Below, one piece after another: positions 7,568-15,555 of a DNA stretch of 35,888 nucleotides. The stretch is from contig CAZALI010000013.1 in the NCBI GenBank assembly GCA_964486215.1, positions 1-35,888 on the forward strand. Reading direction: 5' to 3'. This DNA is from RUG343 sp964486215 (GTDB taxonomy: Bacteria; Bacillota_I; Bacilli_A; RF39; UBA660). How positions within the stretch are numbered: the first letter of the stretch is position 1; each line of letters opens with the position of its first letter. The notes under the pieces were generated by a model. It saw only the letters and a list, made by a program, of their open reading frames with translations, made no database searches and was not told the origin of the DNA. The translations under genes were made by a program, and so were the position numbers.

Positions 7568-9220
7568 TTGAGTAAAATTAAAATATTTGGTTTGGGCGGA
7601 TTAAATGAAAATGGAAAGAATATGTATGTCGTAAATGTCGATGGAGATATTTTCGTTTTTGATGCTGGACTTAAGTTTGATAATGATATTAACTTAGGAA
7701 TAGATTATATTATTCCTGATGTTAGTTATTTAGTTCAAAATAAAAAGAAAATTAAAGGTATTTTCTTAACACATGGACATGTTAGTAATATGGGAGCACT
7801 TCCTGATATACTTGAGGAGTTAGGTACTGTTCCTGTATTTGGTACACATTTAACTCTAGAAATACTAAAAGATTCTATGAGTGAAGAAGCTATTAATAAG
7901 AGTCATTTAGTAGAGATAAAGCCTCATTGTAAGATTAATTTTGGTAATAATAGTGTATTTCCTATTAGTATTACACATTCTATTCCTGATGCAGTATGTT
8001 ATGTTTTATATACAGCTGATGGAGCTATAGTATATACAGGAGACTTTGTCTTTGATTCTACTATGCTTGGAAAGTATAAGACTGATATTGGTAAACTTGC
8101 TTATGTTGGTAAACAAGGAGTTTTATGCTTACTTAGTGAATCAATTTATGCCAGTAAGAAAGGTCATACTTCACCACTTGATAGAGTTGGATCAATTATA
8201 AGAGAAGTATTAGTTAAGAATGAAGATAGAATTATAATGACTGTTTTCCCTGCTCATTTTTATAGACTACAAGAAATATTTGATGAAATTAGTAGAACTC
8301 ATAGAAAAATAGTTATTATGGGTAAAGGACTTCAAAATACTATTAATAGGGGAATAGATGAAGGATACTTAACTTTAGATAAAAGTCGTATAGGTAGTTT
8401 AGATGATTTAGAGACTAAAGGTGTAATAGTATTAATAAGTGACGAAAAAGATAGACCTTTTGCTAATCTAAATAGATTAATAAAAGGATATGATAAGTTT
8501 ATTAGTATAAAGGATACTGATACAATATTTATTACTGAAGCTAGTTATCCTGGAATAGAGAAGTTAAGTTCTAATATATTAGATGAAATAGCTAAAGTAG
8601 GAGCTAATGGAGTAATGTTGTCAAGTAAGAAGAGCCTGCTTCATCATGCTTCTCAAGAAGATTTAATGTTAATGATTAACTTAATGAATCCAAAGTATTA
8701 TGTTCCTGTTAGGGGAGAATATCGTGATCAATGGGCTAATGCTGAAGTAGCAGAGTCTGTTGGTATGAATAAAGATAATATCTTATTAAAATTAAATGGA
8801 GATGTTATTGAAATAGATGATGGCCAGTTAGTTGATACTCATGAACATATAGATGTCGATGAAAAGTTAATTGATGGTAATAGTCAAGATGATATAGGTA
8901 ACTTAGTATTAAAAGATAGAGAAATGTTAAGTGAAAATGGTATAGTTATTATTAGTTGTACTTTGGATAAAGAGACTAAGAAGATTTTAGGTGGACCTGA
9001 AATACTAACTCGTGGATTTATCTATGTAAAAGAAAGCCAAGATTTACTTGAAGAGACAACAGAGATTGCTCGTGAAGTAATAGAAGCTGATATCGATGAA
9101 AATGCTACTCGTGTAGATTATACGAAGATAAAGAATGATATTAGAGATAGACTAGGTAATTTCTTTTATAAAGAAACGGAAAGTAAACCTATGATAATTA
9201 CTGTAGTACAAGAAGTATAA
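7568..9220 (+). CDS. rnjB: RNase J2-like protein (metallo-beta-lactamase/beta-CASP), active-site residues altered
   Basis: 550 residues, full RNase J length. The start is TTG, with GAAAGGAG five to six bases before it. The beta-lactamase core, the beta-CASP middle and the C-terminal domain (GPEILTRGFIYVKES, KPMIITVVQEV) are all present. The catalytic HxHxDH motif reads HGHVSN (69-74), so the Asp and last His are Ser73 and Asn74; the SGHAS-type motif reads LLHHAS (357-362); and PVHGEYR reads PVRGEYR (380-386). His137 and Asp159 are kept. Bacillus RNase J2 has lost the same kind of residues and works mostly as a partner of J1, so this is best read as the J2-type subunit of the RNA decay and maturation machinery with little activity of its own. 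Confidence 0.88.
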   Translation: MSKIKIFGLGGLNENGKNMYVVNVDGDIFVFDAGLKFDNDINLGIDYIIPDVSYLVQNKKKIKGIFLTHGHVSNMGALPDILEELGTVPVFGTHLTLEILKDSMSEEAINKSHLVEIKPHCKINFGNNSVFPISITHSIPDAVCYVLYTADGAIVYTGDFVFDSTMLGKYKTDIGKLAYVGKQGVLCLLSESIYASKKGHTSPLDRVGSIIREVLVKNEDRIIMTVFPAHFYRLQEIFDEISRTHRKIVIMGKGLQNTINRGIDEGYLTLDKSRIGSLDDLETKGVIVLISDEKDRPFANLNRLIKGYDKFISIKDTDTIFITEASYPGIEKLSSNILDEIAKVGANGVMLSSKKSLLHHASQEDLMLMINLMNPKYYVPVRGEYRDQWANAEVAESVGMNKDNILLKLNGDVIEIDDGQLVDTHEHIDVDEKLIDGNSQDDIGNLVLKDREMLSENGIVIISCTLDKETKKILGGPEILTRGFIYVKESQDLLEETTEIAREVIEADIDENATRVDYTKIKNDIRDRLGNFFYKETESKPMIITVVQEV

Positions 9221-9233
9221 TGCTTCTTCGCAC

Positions 9234-9309
9234 GTCTCCGTAGCTCAGCGGATAGAGCAGTGGTTTCCTAAACCATTGGTCGGAGGTTCAATTCCTCTCG
9301 GGGACACCA
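9234..9309 (+). tRNA. tRNA-Arg, anticodon CCT
   Basis: 76 bases with encoded CCA. The acceptor stem pairs GTCTCCG with CGGGGAC, the anticodon loop is TTCCTAA (anticodon CCT, codon AGG), and the D-loop carries the A20-type GGATAGA typical of arginine tRNAs. It lies 13 bases after the RNase J stop; a TATAAT overlapping that stop (9216-9221) could start it. Confidence 0.95.
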
Positions 9310-9318
9310 TATAAAAAT

Positions 9319-9346
9319 AAAACTATGTGTTTGTCACATAGTTTTT
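9319..9346. terminator. Bidirectional terminator between tRNA-Arg and the surface protein gene
   Basis: ACTATGTG (9322-9329) pairs with CACATAGT (9335-9342), extended by A and T runs on either side, with the loop TTTGT. It can serve the tRNA on the plus strand and the convergent gene on the minus strand. Confidence 0.75.
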
Positions 9347-9354
9347 ATTAATGA

Positions 9355-10890
9355 TTATTTGTTATTAAGTCTTCTCTTAATTATTATAGTACTTGTAGTA
9401 GTTAATATGAGAATAGTAAGTATTACAATATTACTAAGTGTTTTTGGATTAGTAATTAGAGCTTTTTTATTATCCTTTTTTTCTTCTTCGGGTATTGGTT
9501 CATATACATTATCAAATTCTGGCTCTTTGCTGGAGAAAGTTATATATGTTCCTTCTGGAAAACACATTGTAAAATAACTTGAATCTTTATTAGCAAAATC
9601 ATAAAAAGTATTATCATCAATGTTATACCAACCATATCCTCTTCCTGTTTTTCCTTCACCAGTTGTAATTACATTATCAGGATATAAGTTAAGGCATTCC
9701 CCATGATTGATCATCTTTCTTAACTTTGGTAAATTGGTGAATGATGCAGATAGTCCATATTTATCTCTTTGCCAATTACCTAAGTCTATTACTTCAAGCT
9801 CTGGCATGCTATTGAATAAGTTACTAGCAGAAGCAAAATCTTCTACTTCATTATTGCGTGGTAGTCTAACAAATTTACTACCAGAATGATAAAGTAGGTT
9901 CATCATAGAAATATTTTTCCTAGTTCCTTTAAGTAGAAAACTGTCCATATCTATACTTTTGACTTTTGGCGTATCTGAAAACATTGAAGATAGATCATTA
10001 ACTTTTTCGGTATTCCAGTTATCTATAATTAATTCTTCTAAATTGTCCATTTGGGAAAAAGCTGTATTCATTGTCTCTACATTAGATGTATCAAATGTAG
10101 AGAGATCTAATTTCTTAATTCCAGATAAGTTAAATAGGCTACTCATATCTGTAACTTCTGATGTATCTAATTTATTAACGTCAATTTCTTCTAAGTTATA
10201 TGTAGCTCTAAACCACCCAGCCATGTTTTGTGGCTTTATGGCATCTTTAAATACTATTTTTTTGGCATTTCTAACGCAGTAATTGTTATTAACTGCAAAA
10301 GCAAAACTGTGGCTACTAGCTGTTTCAAAATCAGTAAAATATATTTTATTATCTATAATTTGTTTATCAGTATATTTATTTGCGTCATCTCTAAAGAAAG
10401 TCATAATATTAGTGTCAGAATCACAAACAGCATAAGCTTGGCCAATTAGTTCTTCTGGAGTAGCGTGAAAGACACGTTTATTGCTCTTTTGTCTATTAAG
10501 AAAGTTATTTTCTTCTATGGTGTCTTCTATACTTTCTTTGTAGTATTCAACTTTAGCAAAATTGTTCTCAACATATACTCTAATATATGCAATATTATTA
10601 TCATAATTATAATTATTGTCTTTCTTTTCTGGAGTAATAGTAAATAGTTTAAATACGTAATCTTCATCAGCTTCAAAAGTAACATCTTTGAAAACAATTT
10701 TACCTTCACTATCATTTTTAGCTGTCTTAACAACATTACCATCTTGATCTTTTAACTGATAAGTAAATTCTTCTTCTTTTAATTCTTTGTTTTTTAAGTT
10801 TATTTTTGCAGTAGCATCAAATGTATAAGTAGCTGCTAAAACATTTATTGGGAATAGCATTATTATTAGTAAAAAAAATATTCTTTTCAT
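9355..10890 (-). CDS. Cell-surface protein: pilin-type isopeptide domain, BspA-like DUF285 repeats, NPKT sorting tail
   Basis: 511 residues. Domain order: signal peptide (1 to about 19, ending VLAA); a Spy0128/FctA-like pilin domain at about 22-115 (FTYQLKDQDGNVV, NDSEGKIVFKDVTF, IAYIRVYVE), a class that forms Lys-Asn isopeptide bonds; then BspA-type DUF285 repeats at about 185-400 (TDMSSLFNLSGIKKLDLSTF, DTSNVETMNTAF, NDLSSMFSDTPKVKSIDM). The C terminus is a sortase-like signal: NPKT (481-484), a hydrophobic stretch, then KRRLNNK. NPKT/NPQT-type motifs are used by class B and some other sortases. It is probably an adhesin or mucosal-surface protein fixed to the wall. AGGTGAT precedes the ATG. 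Sortase is not in the window. Confidence 0.85.
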   Translation of the reverse strand: MKRIFFLLIIMLFPINVLAATYTFDATAKINLKNKELKEEEFTYQLKDQDGNVVKTAKNDSEGKIVFKDVTFEADEDYVFKLFTITPEKKDNNYNYDNNIAYIRVYVENNFAKVEYYKESIEDTIEENNFLNRQKSNKRVFHATPEELIGQAYAVCDSDTNIMTFFRDDANKYTDKQIIDNKIYFTDFETASSHSFAFAVNNNYCVRNAKKIVFKDAIKPQNMAGWFRATYNLEEIDVNKLDTSEVTDMSSLFNLSGIKKLDLSTFDTSNVETMNTAFSQMDNLEELIIDNWNTEKVNDLSSMFSDTPKVKSIDMDSFLLKGTRKNISMMNLLYHSGSKFVRLPRNNEVEDFASASNLFNSMPELEVIDLGNWQRDKYGLSASFTNLPKLRKMINHGECLNLYPDNVITTGEGKTGRGYGWYNIDDNTFYDFANKDSSYFTMCFPEGTYITFSSKEPEFDNVYEPIPEEEKKDNKKALITNPKTLSNIVILTILILTTTSTIIIKRRLNNK

Positions 10891-10907
10891 TTATATCACC
10901 TATAGTA

Positions 10908-10913
10908 ATTATA
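10908..10913 (-). promoter_or_regulatory. Possible -10 box of the surface protein gene
   Basis: TATAAT on the minus strand lies 17 bases before the start at 10890, with a weak TTAATT 17 bases further upstream. There is no TG extension. Confidence 0.4.
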
Positions 10914-11000
10914 ATATGAAAATTTATCATAATTAAGTAGTTAGTTTAATCATTATGTAAACTATACAAAAATAGAATTTATGTTTATTTAAAGTTTTTT

Positions 11001-11009
11001 TGTTATAAT
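11001..11009 (+). promoter_or_regulatory. Extended -10 promoter of tdk
   Basis: TGTTATAAT ends 15 bases before the tdk ATG. The leader would be under ten bases and would hold only GGTGAT. Confidence 0.6.
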
Positions 11010-11024
11010 GAATTTGGTGATAGT

Positions 11025-11618
11025 ATGGCTAAATTATATTTTAGATATGGAGCAATGAATTGTGGTAAGACAACAGCTTTATTACAAGTAGCTCATAATT
11101 ATGAAGAAAAAGATATGAAGGTATTAGTACTTAAACCTAGTAAAGATAAAAAAGGTGATAGGAAAGTTGTCTCTAGACTTGGTGTTAGTAGAGAGGTTGA
11201 TTATTTAGTAGATGAAAATGATTCTATTATAGAAATCATGGAAAATTATTTAAAAGATAATAATAAACTTGACTGTTTATTAGTAGACGAAGCTCAGTTT
11301 TTAGAACCTAGTCAAGTTGATGAATTATTGTTCTTTTCTACTGATATGGATATTCCAGTTATCTGTTATGGACTTAGAACAGATTTTAGACTGCAAGGTT
11401 TTCCAGGATCAGCTAGATTACTTGAAATAGCTTCTTCAATAGAAGAAATGAAGACTATTTGTGAATGTGGTAAGAAAGCTACTATTAATGTTAGATATGT
11501 TAATGGAGAATTAGTTACTGAAGGTGATCAAGTCGCTATAGATGGCTTTGATAAAGTTACTTATGAATCTTTATGTCCTAAGTGTTATTATAAAAAAATT
11601 AAGAAATTAACTAAGTGA
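11025..11618 (+). CDS. tdk: Thymidine kinase
   Basis: 197 residues, the usual length for the type II (TK1-like) enzyme, which phosphorylates thymidine with ATP for nucleotide salvage. The P-loop is GAMNCGKTT (9-17), the catalytic Glu lies in LLVDEAQFL, the substrate loop is YGLRTDFRLQGFPGS, and the zinc-binding cysteines are in ICECGKKA and LCPKC. It forms a single-gene unit with its own promoter and a hairpin terminator. It stops at TGA, one of the proofs that TGA is not tryptophan here. Confidence 0.97.
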   Translation: MAKLYFRYGAMNCGKTTALLQVAHNYEEKDMKVLVLKPSKDKKGDRKVVSRLGVSREVDYLVDENDSIIEIMENYLKDNNKLDCLLVDEAQFLEPSQVDELLFFSTDMDIPVICYGLRTDFRLQGFPGSARLLEIASSIEEMKTICECGKKATINVRYVNGELVTEGDQVAIDGFDKVTYESLCPKCYYKKIKKLTK

Positions 11619-11639
11619 GACTATTTTATATAGTCTTTT
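11618..11639 (+). terminator. tdk terminator
   Basis: AGACTAT (11618-11624) pairs with ATAGTCT (11630-11636) around TTTAT, followed by a short T-run. Confidence 0.65.
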
Positions 11640-11689
11640 AATTACTCTAAAACTATGGTAGAGTTATAATTATAATAGAGGGGGTTAGT

Positions 11690-12163
11690 ATTAAATCAAT
11701 TAATAGAACAAAAATGTCTGGTGTTGTTTGTATTTTTGTGGGAATAGCAATTGCTTTTATAGCATATTTTACTTTGCATGATATAGCTAGTGATAAAGAC
11801 TTAATTTATATAGTTGCTCCAATTTCAGCAATATTTTTTATAGTTGGTATATCCAATTTAATTGAAGCTAATCAAGAACTTAAAAAATCGAAACAAAGAC
11901 AGGCAGCTCCTGTAACTATAAATACTAAGTTTAATGAAGTGCGTGTGCAGCATGTTGATGATGGTCCAACTCATTATTATGTTATAACTTCTTGGATAAA
12001 TCCTAATAATAATAAAATATATCTTTTTAAGAGTAAAGAAGTAGATTATAGTGCTAATGATATTATAAAAAGAAATGGTATTGTAGAGTTTCCTGTTACA
12101 TATGAAGCTGGGAATATTAATAATTATGAAGTAGATTTAAGTGGGTTGGAGAATAATTTATGA
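11690..12163 (+). CDS. Small two-helix membrane protein, probable ATT start
   Basis: About 157 residues. Two membrane helices (first at about 9-27, second at about 39-57) are followed by a cytoplasmic or external beta-rich domain (HYYVITSWINPNN, YLFKSKEVDYSANDII, EFPVTYEAGNINNYEVDL). The first ATG is 11714, but no ribosome site precedes it. A strong AGAGGGGG (11677-11684) sits five bases before an in-frame ATT at 11690, giving the basic N terminus (M)KSINRTK before the helix, so a rare ATT start is proposed; 11714 is the fallback. The C-terminal domain resembles that of the next gene and recalls DUF3592-type proteins. The stop overlaps the next start (ATGA). Confidence 0.7.
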   Translation: MKSINRTKMSGVVCIFVGIAIAFIAYFTLHDIASDKDLIYIVAPISAIFFIVGISNLIEANQELKKSKQRQAAPVTINTKFNEVRVQHVDDGPTHYYVITSWINPNNNKIYLFKSKEVDYSANDIIKRNGIVEFPVTYEAGNINNYEVDLSGLENNL

Positions 12164-12657
12164 AACATTTTGAAAATAATAAAAAAGCTTTATTAATAAC
12201 ATTAATTATGCTTTTATTAATACTTGCAGTTATAATTGTTTATGTGATATTATCTGTGGATAGTTTTGTTGGTGCTTTAATTGAAGTTATTATTTTTCTT
12301 TCTTTTTTAGCAATACTTATAGGTTTATCTATATTTTGTTATAAGAATTTAAAAAGAATAACTGGAGCACTTAAAAATGGTAGTATCTTTAAAGGAAAAA
12401 TAGATACAACAGAAAGAGTGTCCGATGGAAGAGTAATAGTTTGTTATGCAAATGTTAATGGTGAAAGAAGAAAGTTTCTTAGTGAAAGTGTAGATTTTGA
12501 TCTTGATTACGTTTGCCGAGAACTTAATATTACAGAAGTTCCAGTATTAATTAATCTTCAGGATCAAAATGAATATGTGGTTGATACTAGAGAAATACTT
12601 GATAGAGTAGTTGATTTAACTAATGTTGAATCAGAAAAAAATACTAATAATAGCTGA
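12160..12657 (+). CDS. Small two-helix membrane protein related to its upstream neighbour
   Basis: 165 residues. Two membrane helices (about 10-32 and 37-60), then a soluble domain (GKIDTTERVSDGRVIVCYAN, KFLSESVDFDLDYVCREL, EVPVLINLQDQNEYVVD). The pattern of a hydrophobic strand, SExVDF, a short helix, EVPV, then NEYxVD repeats that of the upstream protein, so the two are likely diverged duplicates. The overlap of start and stop (ATGA) points to translational coupling. Function unknown; a DUF3592-like family is possible. Confidence 0.75.
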   Translation: MKHFENNKKALLITLIMLLLILAVIIVYVILSVDSFVGALIEVIIFLSFLAILIGLSIFCYKNLKRITGALKNGSIFKGKIDTTERVSDGRVIVCYANVNGERRKFLSESVDFDLDYVCRELNITEVPVLINLQDQNEYVVDTREILDRVVDLTNVESEKNTNNS

Positions 12658-12658
12658 T

Positions 12659-13028
12659 ATGTTCTTATACATTTATTCAACATTAAGTCCAGCAGAAGAT
12701 GGTTCATATCAAAACTTATTAGGTGTTAGATGGTTTGATCCATATGATGAAGATTATAAGTCATACTTAACTGTTATTAATGATAAGAAACCTGATGAAC
12801 CTGACAAACCAGATAAGCCTGACAAACCAGATAAGCCTGATAAACCTGACAAACCAGAAAAACATGATAAACCAAAGAAGGAAAATAAACCTGTTGTTTA
12901 TAAGAGATCTAGTTCACCTAAGACTGGTGATGAGAATGGACTTATTCCAGCTATGTATGGCATGTTTAGGATCTTCACTTACTGCTTTAGGTTTATTACT
13001 AGGTAAGAGAAAGATAAAAGTAAAATAA
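12659..13028 (+). pseudogene. Remnant of a sortase-anchored surface protein, truncated and frameshifted
   Basis: The first frame gives FLYIYSTLSPAEDGSYQNLL, a DYKSYLTVI segment, a DKP-repeat wall-spanning linker and SPKTGDENG, an LPXTG-like motif, but then runs off into a stop at 13006. One base later in frame, from about 12961, the sequence reads ACLGSSLTALGLLLGKRKIKVK: exactly the hydrophobic helix and basic tail that should follow the motif. Together they form the C terminus of a wall-anchored protein with a one-base shift near 12953-12963. There is no signal peptide and no ribosome site, and the frame begins against the stop of the upstream gene, so the N-terminal part is deleted. A sequencing error could explain the shift but not the missing front. 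Confidence 0.75.
12791..12874 (+). repeat. DKP coding repeat (9/18-base units)
   Basis: Tandem units of the kind CCTGACAAACCAGATAAG encode about seven DKP triplets, ending in degenerate EKHDKPKK. This is a wall-spanning linker of the surface protein remnant, not a CRISPR array, since there are no spacers. Confidence 0.85.
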
Positions 13029-13053
13029 AAGCAAGCATTAAGTTTGCTTTTTT
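13027..13053 (+). terminator. Terminator after the surface protein remnant
   Basis: AAAAGCAAGC (13027-13036) pairs with GTTTGCTTTT (13042-13051, one G-T pair) around ATTAA and ends in a T-run. It survives although the gene is broken. Confidence 0.75.
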
Positions 13054-13153
13054 GGTGGCAAATTATGTAAAGCAAATTGTTAATATTGTAATAATAGTTA
13101 TTATTTGTATAAGTTAGTATTATATAATAATGTATATAGATAGGAGTGATTAG

Positions 13154-14887
13154 ATGGAAAATGAAAATCCAAATACAGAACCAGTAGAAGAAACACCTAC
13201 AGTATCTGAACCAGTTCAAAATACTGAAGAGCTTAATTCTACTAATACAGAAGTTGTTCCTGAAGAAAAGCCTGAAGTAATAGAACCAGTAGAGGAAACA
13301 CCTACAGTATCTGAACCAGTTCAAAATACTGAAGAGGAAAAACCTGCTGATACGACACCAGCTGTTTCTGAAGAACAACCTGTTATGGAAAATCCAGCAC
13401 CAGTTAGTGAGAATGCTACACCTACAATGGAAGAAGTAAAACCAGAGACAGCACCATTAGAAGCAAATGCTGGAACACAACCTGCATCTGCAGATAATAA
13501 GAAAAGTTCTAAGAAATTGATAGGAGTAATTGTTGTTGCTATACTATTACTTGTAGCTTTAGGAGCATTTTTATTACCTAGAATGTTTGTTAATAAGAAA
13601 GCAGTAGTAGAAAGACAAATTACTGAAGTATTTAGTGGAATTAGAAATAATATTGAAGAAAGTAAGAAGTCAGTTTTAGATTATAACTTAGATAAAGATA
13701 CTTTAGGAGTAGATGGAGTATTAACTATTGATTCTGATTATAAGACATCTGAGATAGATTTAACTAAATTAAAAGATTATGAAATTAATTATTCTGCTGT
13801 TATAGATAAGAAAGAAAATCAAGCTTCTGCTAAATTTTCTCTTACTAAAAAGGCAGCTGATATATTATCTTTAGATGCATATATTAAAGATAAAGAAGTA
13901 TTAGTATCTTTAAAAGATATATATGATAAAGTTCTTAAGACTGATACAGATACAGAGATAAAAGATTTTGATTTTGATAAAAATCAAAACTATAAAGATA
14001 TTTTATTAATATTAGATAAAACTGAGAAGATAGTAATTGATAATATCGATGATAAAGATATTACTAAGAGTAATGAAAAGAAGAAAATAGAAGATAAAGA
14101 AGAAAAGTTAACTAAGATAGAATACAAAGTAGATATGAAAAATCTATCTAAAAAGATAGCTGAAGAATTTAGTAAAGATGATAAAATAATTGATGCTTTA
14201 GCTAGACTTACGGGTAGTGAGAAGAGCGAAGTAAAAGAAGGATTAGAATCTTATTTAAAAGATGATGATTCTGATGAATTTGATAAAGAAGATATTGTTG
14301 AATCTAAGATAGATAGTAATCTTACATTAAATATTTATTTAAAAGGATTAGTAAAAAAAGCTCGTGAAGTAGAAGTAATTGAAAGTACTGATAAGCTTGT
14401 TATAGATATAGATAAAGAAATATATAAATATAGTGTATTTAGTGATACTACTAAATTGTTTAATGGTGAATATAATACTAAAGATAGAGAGTTAACTCTT
14501 AAGAGTGAAGATGGAATGGATCTTAAGATTAAAGCTGAAAAGAATACTACTACATTTGAATTAAACTATAAGGAAGATAATCAATCTATTAAAGTAAATG
14601 CTATTATAGATAATAAGCTTACTAAATCTAAACAAGATATAAATATGAAGATGGATTTTGATTATAATAGTGGTTCTGAAAAGATTAAAGCTGCTATTAC
14701 TAATAATATGACTTTAGAGAAAAATAAGACTGTAGAAGTAATTGATGGTTCTAAGGCAGTTGATGCTGATAGTATAAGTGAGGCTGATCAGACAAAGATA
14801 ACTGAAAAATTACAGAAAAAGTTACAAGAAGTTATTAAAGATATAATGCCTAGTGGTGATATGGCTTCATTTAGAAAAGTACTATAA
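13154..14887 (+). CDS. Single-pass membrane protein with Pro/Glu-rich N-terminal region, unknown
   Basis: 577 residues. Residues 1 to about 115 are Pro/Glu/Thr/Val-rich and disordered, with a near-perfect internal duplication (EPVEETPTVSEPVQNTEE twice, 35 residues apart). A membrane helix follows at about 122-142 (LIGVIVVAILLLVALGAF), with KKSSKK before it, so the N terminus is probably inside and the rest outside. The outer part (about 145-577) is charged and alternates strands and Lys/Asp/Glu-rich loops (LDAYIKDKEVLVSLKDIYDK, GEYNTKDRELTLKSEDG), like large extracellular domains of DUF6583-type proteins; that link is tentative. TAGGAGTGATT precedes the ATG and a strong terminator follows. 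Confidence 0.75.
   Translation: MENENPNTEPVEETPTVSEPVQNTEELNSTNTEVVPEEKPEVIEPVEETPTVSEPVQNTEEEKPADTTPAVSEEQPVMENPAPVSENATPTMEEVKPETAPLEANAGTQPASADNKKSSKKLIGVIVVAILLLVALGAFLLPRMFVNKKAVVERQITEVFSGIRNNIEESKKSVLDYNLDKDTLGVDGVLTIDSDYKTSEIDLTKLKDYEINYSAVIDKKENQASAKFSLTKKAADILSLDAYIKDKEVLVSLKDIYDKVLKTDTDTEIKDFDFDKNQNYKDILLILDKTEKIVIDNIDDKDITKSNEKKKIEDKEEKLTKIEYKVDMKNLSKKIAEEFSKDDKIIDALARLTGSEKSEVKEGLESYLKDDDSDEFDKEDIVESKIDSNLTLNIYLKGLVKKAREVEVIESTDKLVIDIDKEIYKYSVFSDTTKLFNGEYNTKDRELTLKSEDGMDLKIKAEKNTTTFELNYKEDNQSIKVNAIIDNKLTKSKQDINMKMDFDYNSGSEKIKAAITNNMTLEKNKTVEVIDGSKAVDADSISEADQTKITEKLQKKLQEVIKDIMPSGDMASFRKVL
13178..13335 (+). repeat. Two 53-base direct repeats inside the Pro/Glu-rich gene
   Basis: 13178-13230 and 13283-13335 are identical except for one base (GAA versus GAG). 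The 105-base offset keeps the frame. This is a recent in-frame duplication in a disordered region. Confidence 0.9.
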
Positions 14888-14888
14888 T

Positions 14889-14914
14889 AAAAAGAGACTT
14901 GGTCTCTTTTTTTT
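14889..14914 (+). terminator. Terminator before lemA
   Basis: AAAAAGAGAC (14889-14898) pairs with GTCTCTTTTT (14902-14911) around TTG and ends in T. Confidence 0.85.
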
Positions 14915-14972
14915 ATGAAAAAATACTTTATTATTTTTGTTAATAGTATATAATTAATATAGAGGTGATGAT

Positions 14973-15524
14973 ATGGCTATTATTATTGGAATTTTAGTAG
15001 TTGTTGTTTTGATAGTACTATATGTAATGGGACAATATAATGCACTTGTAGTACTAAGAAACAAAGTAAGAGATCAATTTAGCCAAATTGATGTTCAACT
15101 AAAGAGAAGGTATGATTTGATACCTAATTTAGTAGAAACTGTAAAAGGTTATGCTAAACATGAAAAAGATACTTTGGAAGAAGTAGTAAAGTTAAGAGGA
15201 AGTTATGGGGATGCTAAAACTACTGATGAAAAGATGAAAGCTGCTAATGATATGTCACTTGGAATTAGTAAGTTAATTGCTGTAGCTGAAGCTTATCCAG
15301 ATTTAAAAGCTAATGAAAACTTTGTTAGTTTACAAAATGATTTAAAAGATACAGAAGATAAGATAAGTTATGCTAGACAATTTTATAATGATACTGTTTT
15401 AGCATTAAATAATAAGATTGAACAATTTCCTAGTAATATAATTGCTAATATGTTTGGTTTTAAACAAGAAGCTTTCTTCGAAGCTAAAGCTGAAGAAAAA
15501 GAAAATGTTAAAGTAGAATTTTAA
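14973..15524 (+). CDS. lemA: LemA family protein
   Basis: 183 residues, typical. One N-terminal helix (about 2-19) and then a long helical bundle with the family signatures YNALVVLRNKVRDQFSQIDV, RRYDLIPNLVETVKGYAKHE, YARQFYNDTVLALNNKIEQF and PSNIIANMFGFK. LemA proteins are membrane-tethered with a cytoplasmic or external helical domain and no settled role; one was described as a source of a peptide recognised by T cells in Listeria. AGAGGTGATGAT precedes the start and TATAAT lies at 14949-14954. It is followed by DUF2207, a very common partner. Confidence 0.93.
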   Translation: MAIIIGILVVVVLIVLYVMGQYNALVVLRNKVRDQFSQIDVQLKRRYDLIPNLVETVKGYAKHEKDTLEEVVKLRGSYGDAKTTDEKMKAANDMSLGISKLIAVAEAYPDLKANENFVSLQNDLKDTEDKISYARQFYNDTVLALNNKIEQFPSNIIANMFGFKQEAFFEAKAEEKENVKVEF

Positions 15525-15555
15525 ATAAAATTCTTCTTTTTATTTAGAGGTTGTT

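Noticed and set aside
9234..9309. Possible AGG reassignment signalled by a tRNA with anticodon CCT
   Set aside because: The tRNA has arginine-type features, and AGG encodes the invariant Arg of GFRGEAL in MutL.
11616..12657. Possible Mycoplasma-type code (TGA as Trp), given the A+T-rich Bacilli-like content
   Set aside because: TGA ends several well-defined genes (tdk, the genes ending at 12163, 12657 and 22702), and Trp is written TGG.
12791..12874. Short tandem repeat as a CRISPR array
   Set aside because: It is a continuous coding repeat (DKP) without spacers.
12914..13378. Long minus-strand open frame over the remnant and the Pro/Glu-rich gene
   Set aside because: It mirrors the repeat coding of the plus strand (Phe/Arg/Tyr-rich), with no plausible start signal.
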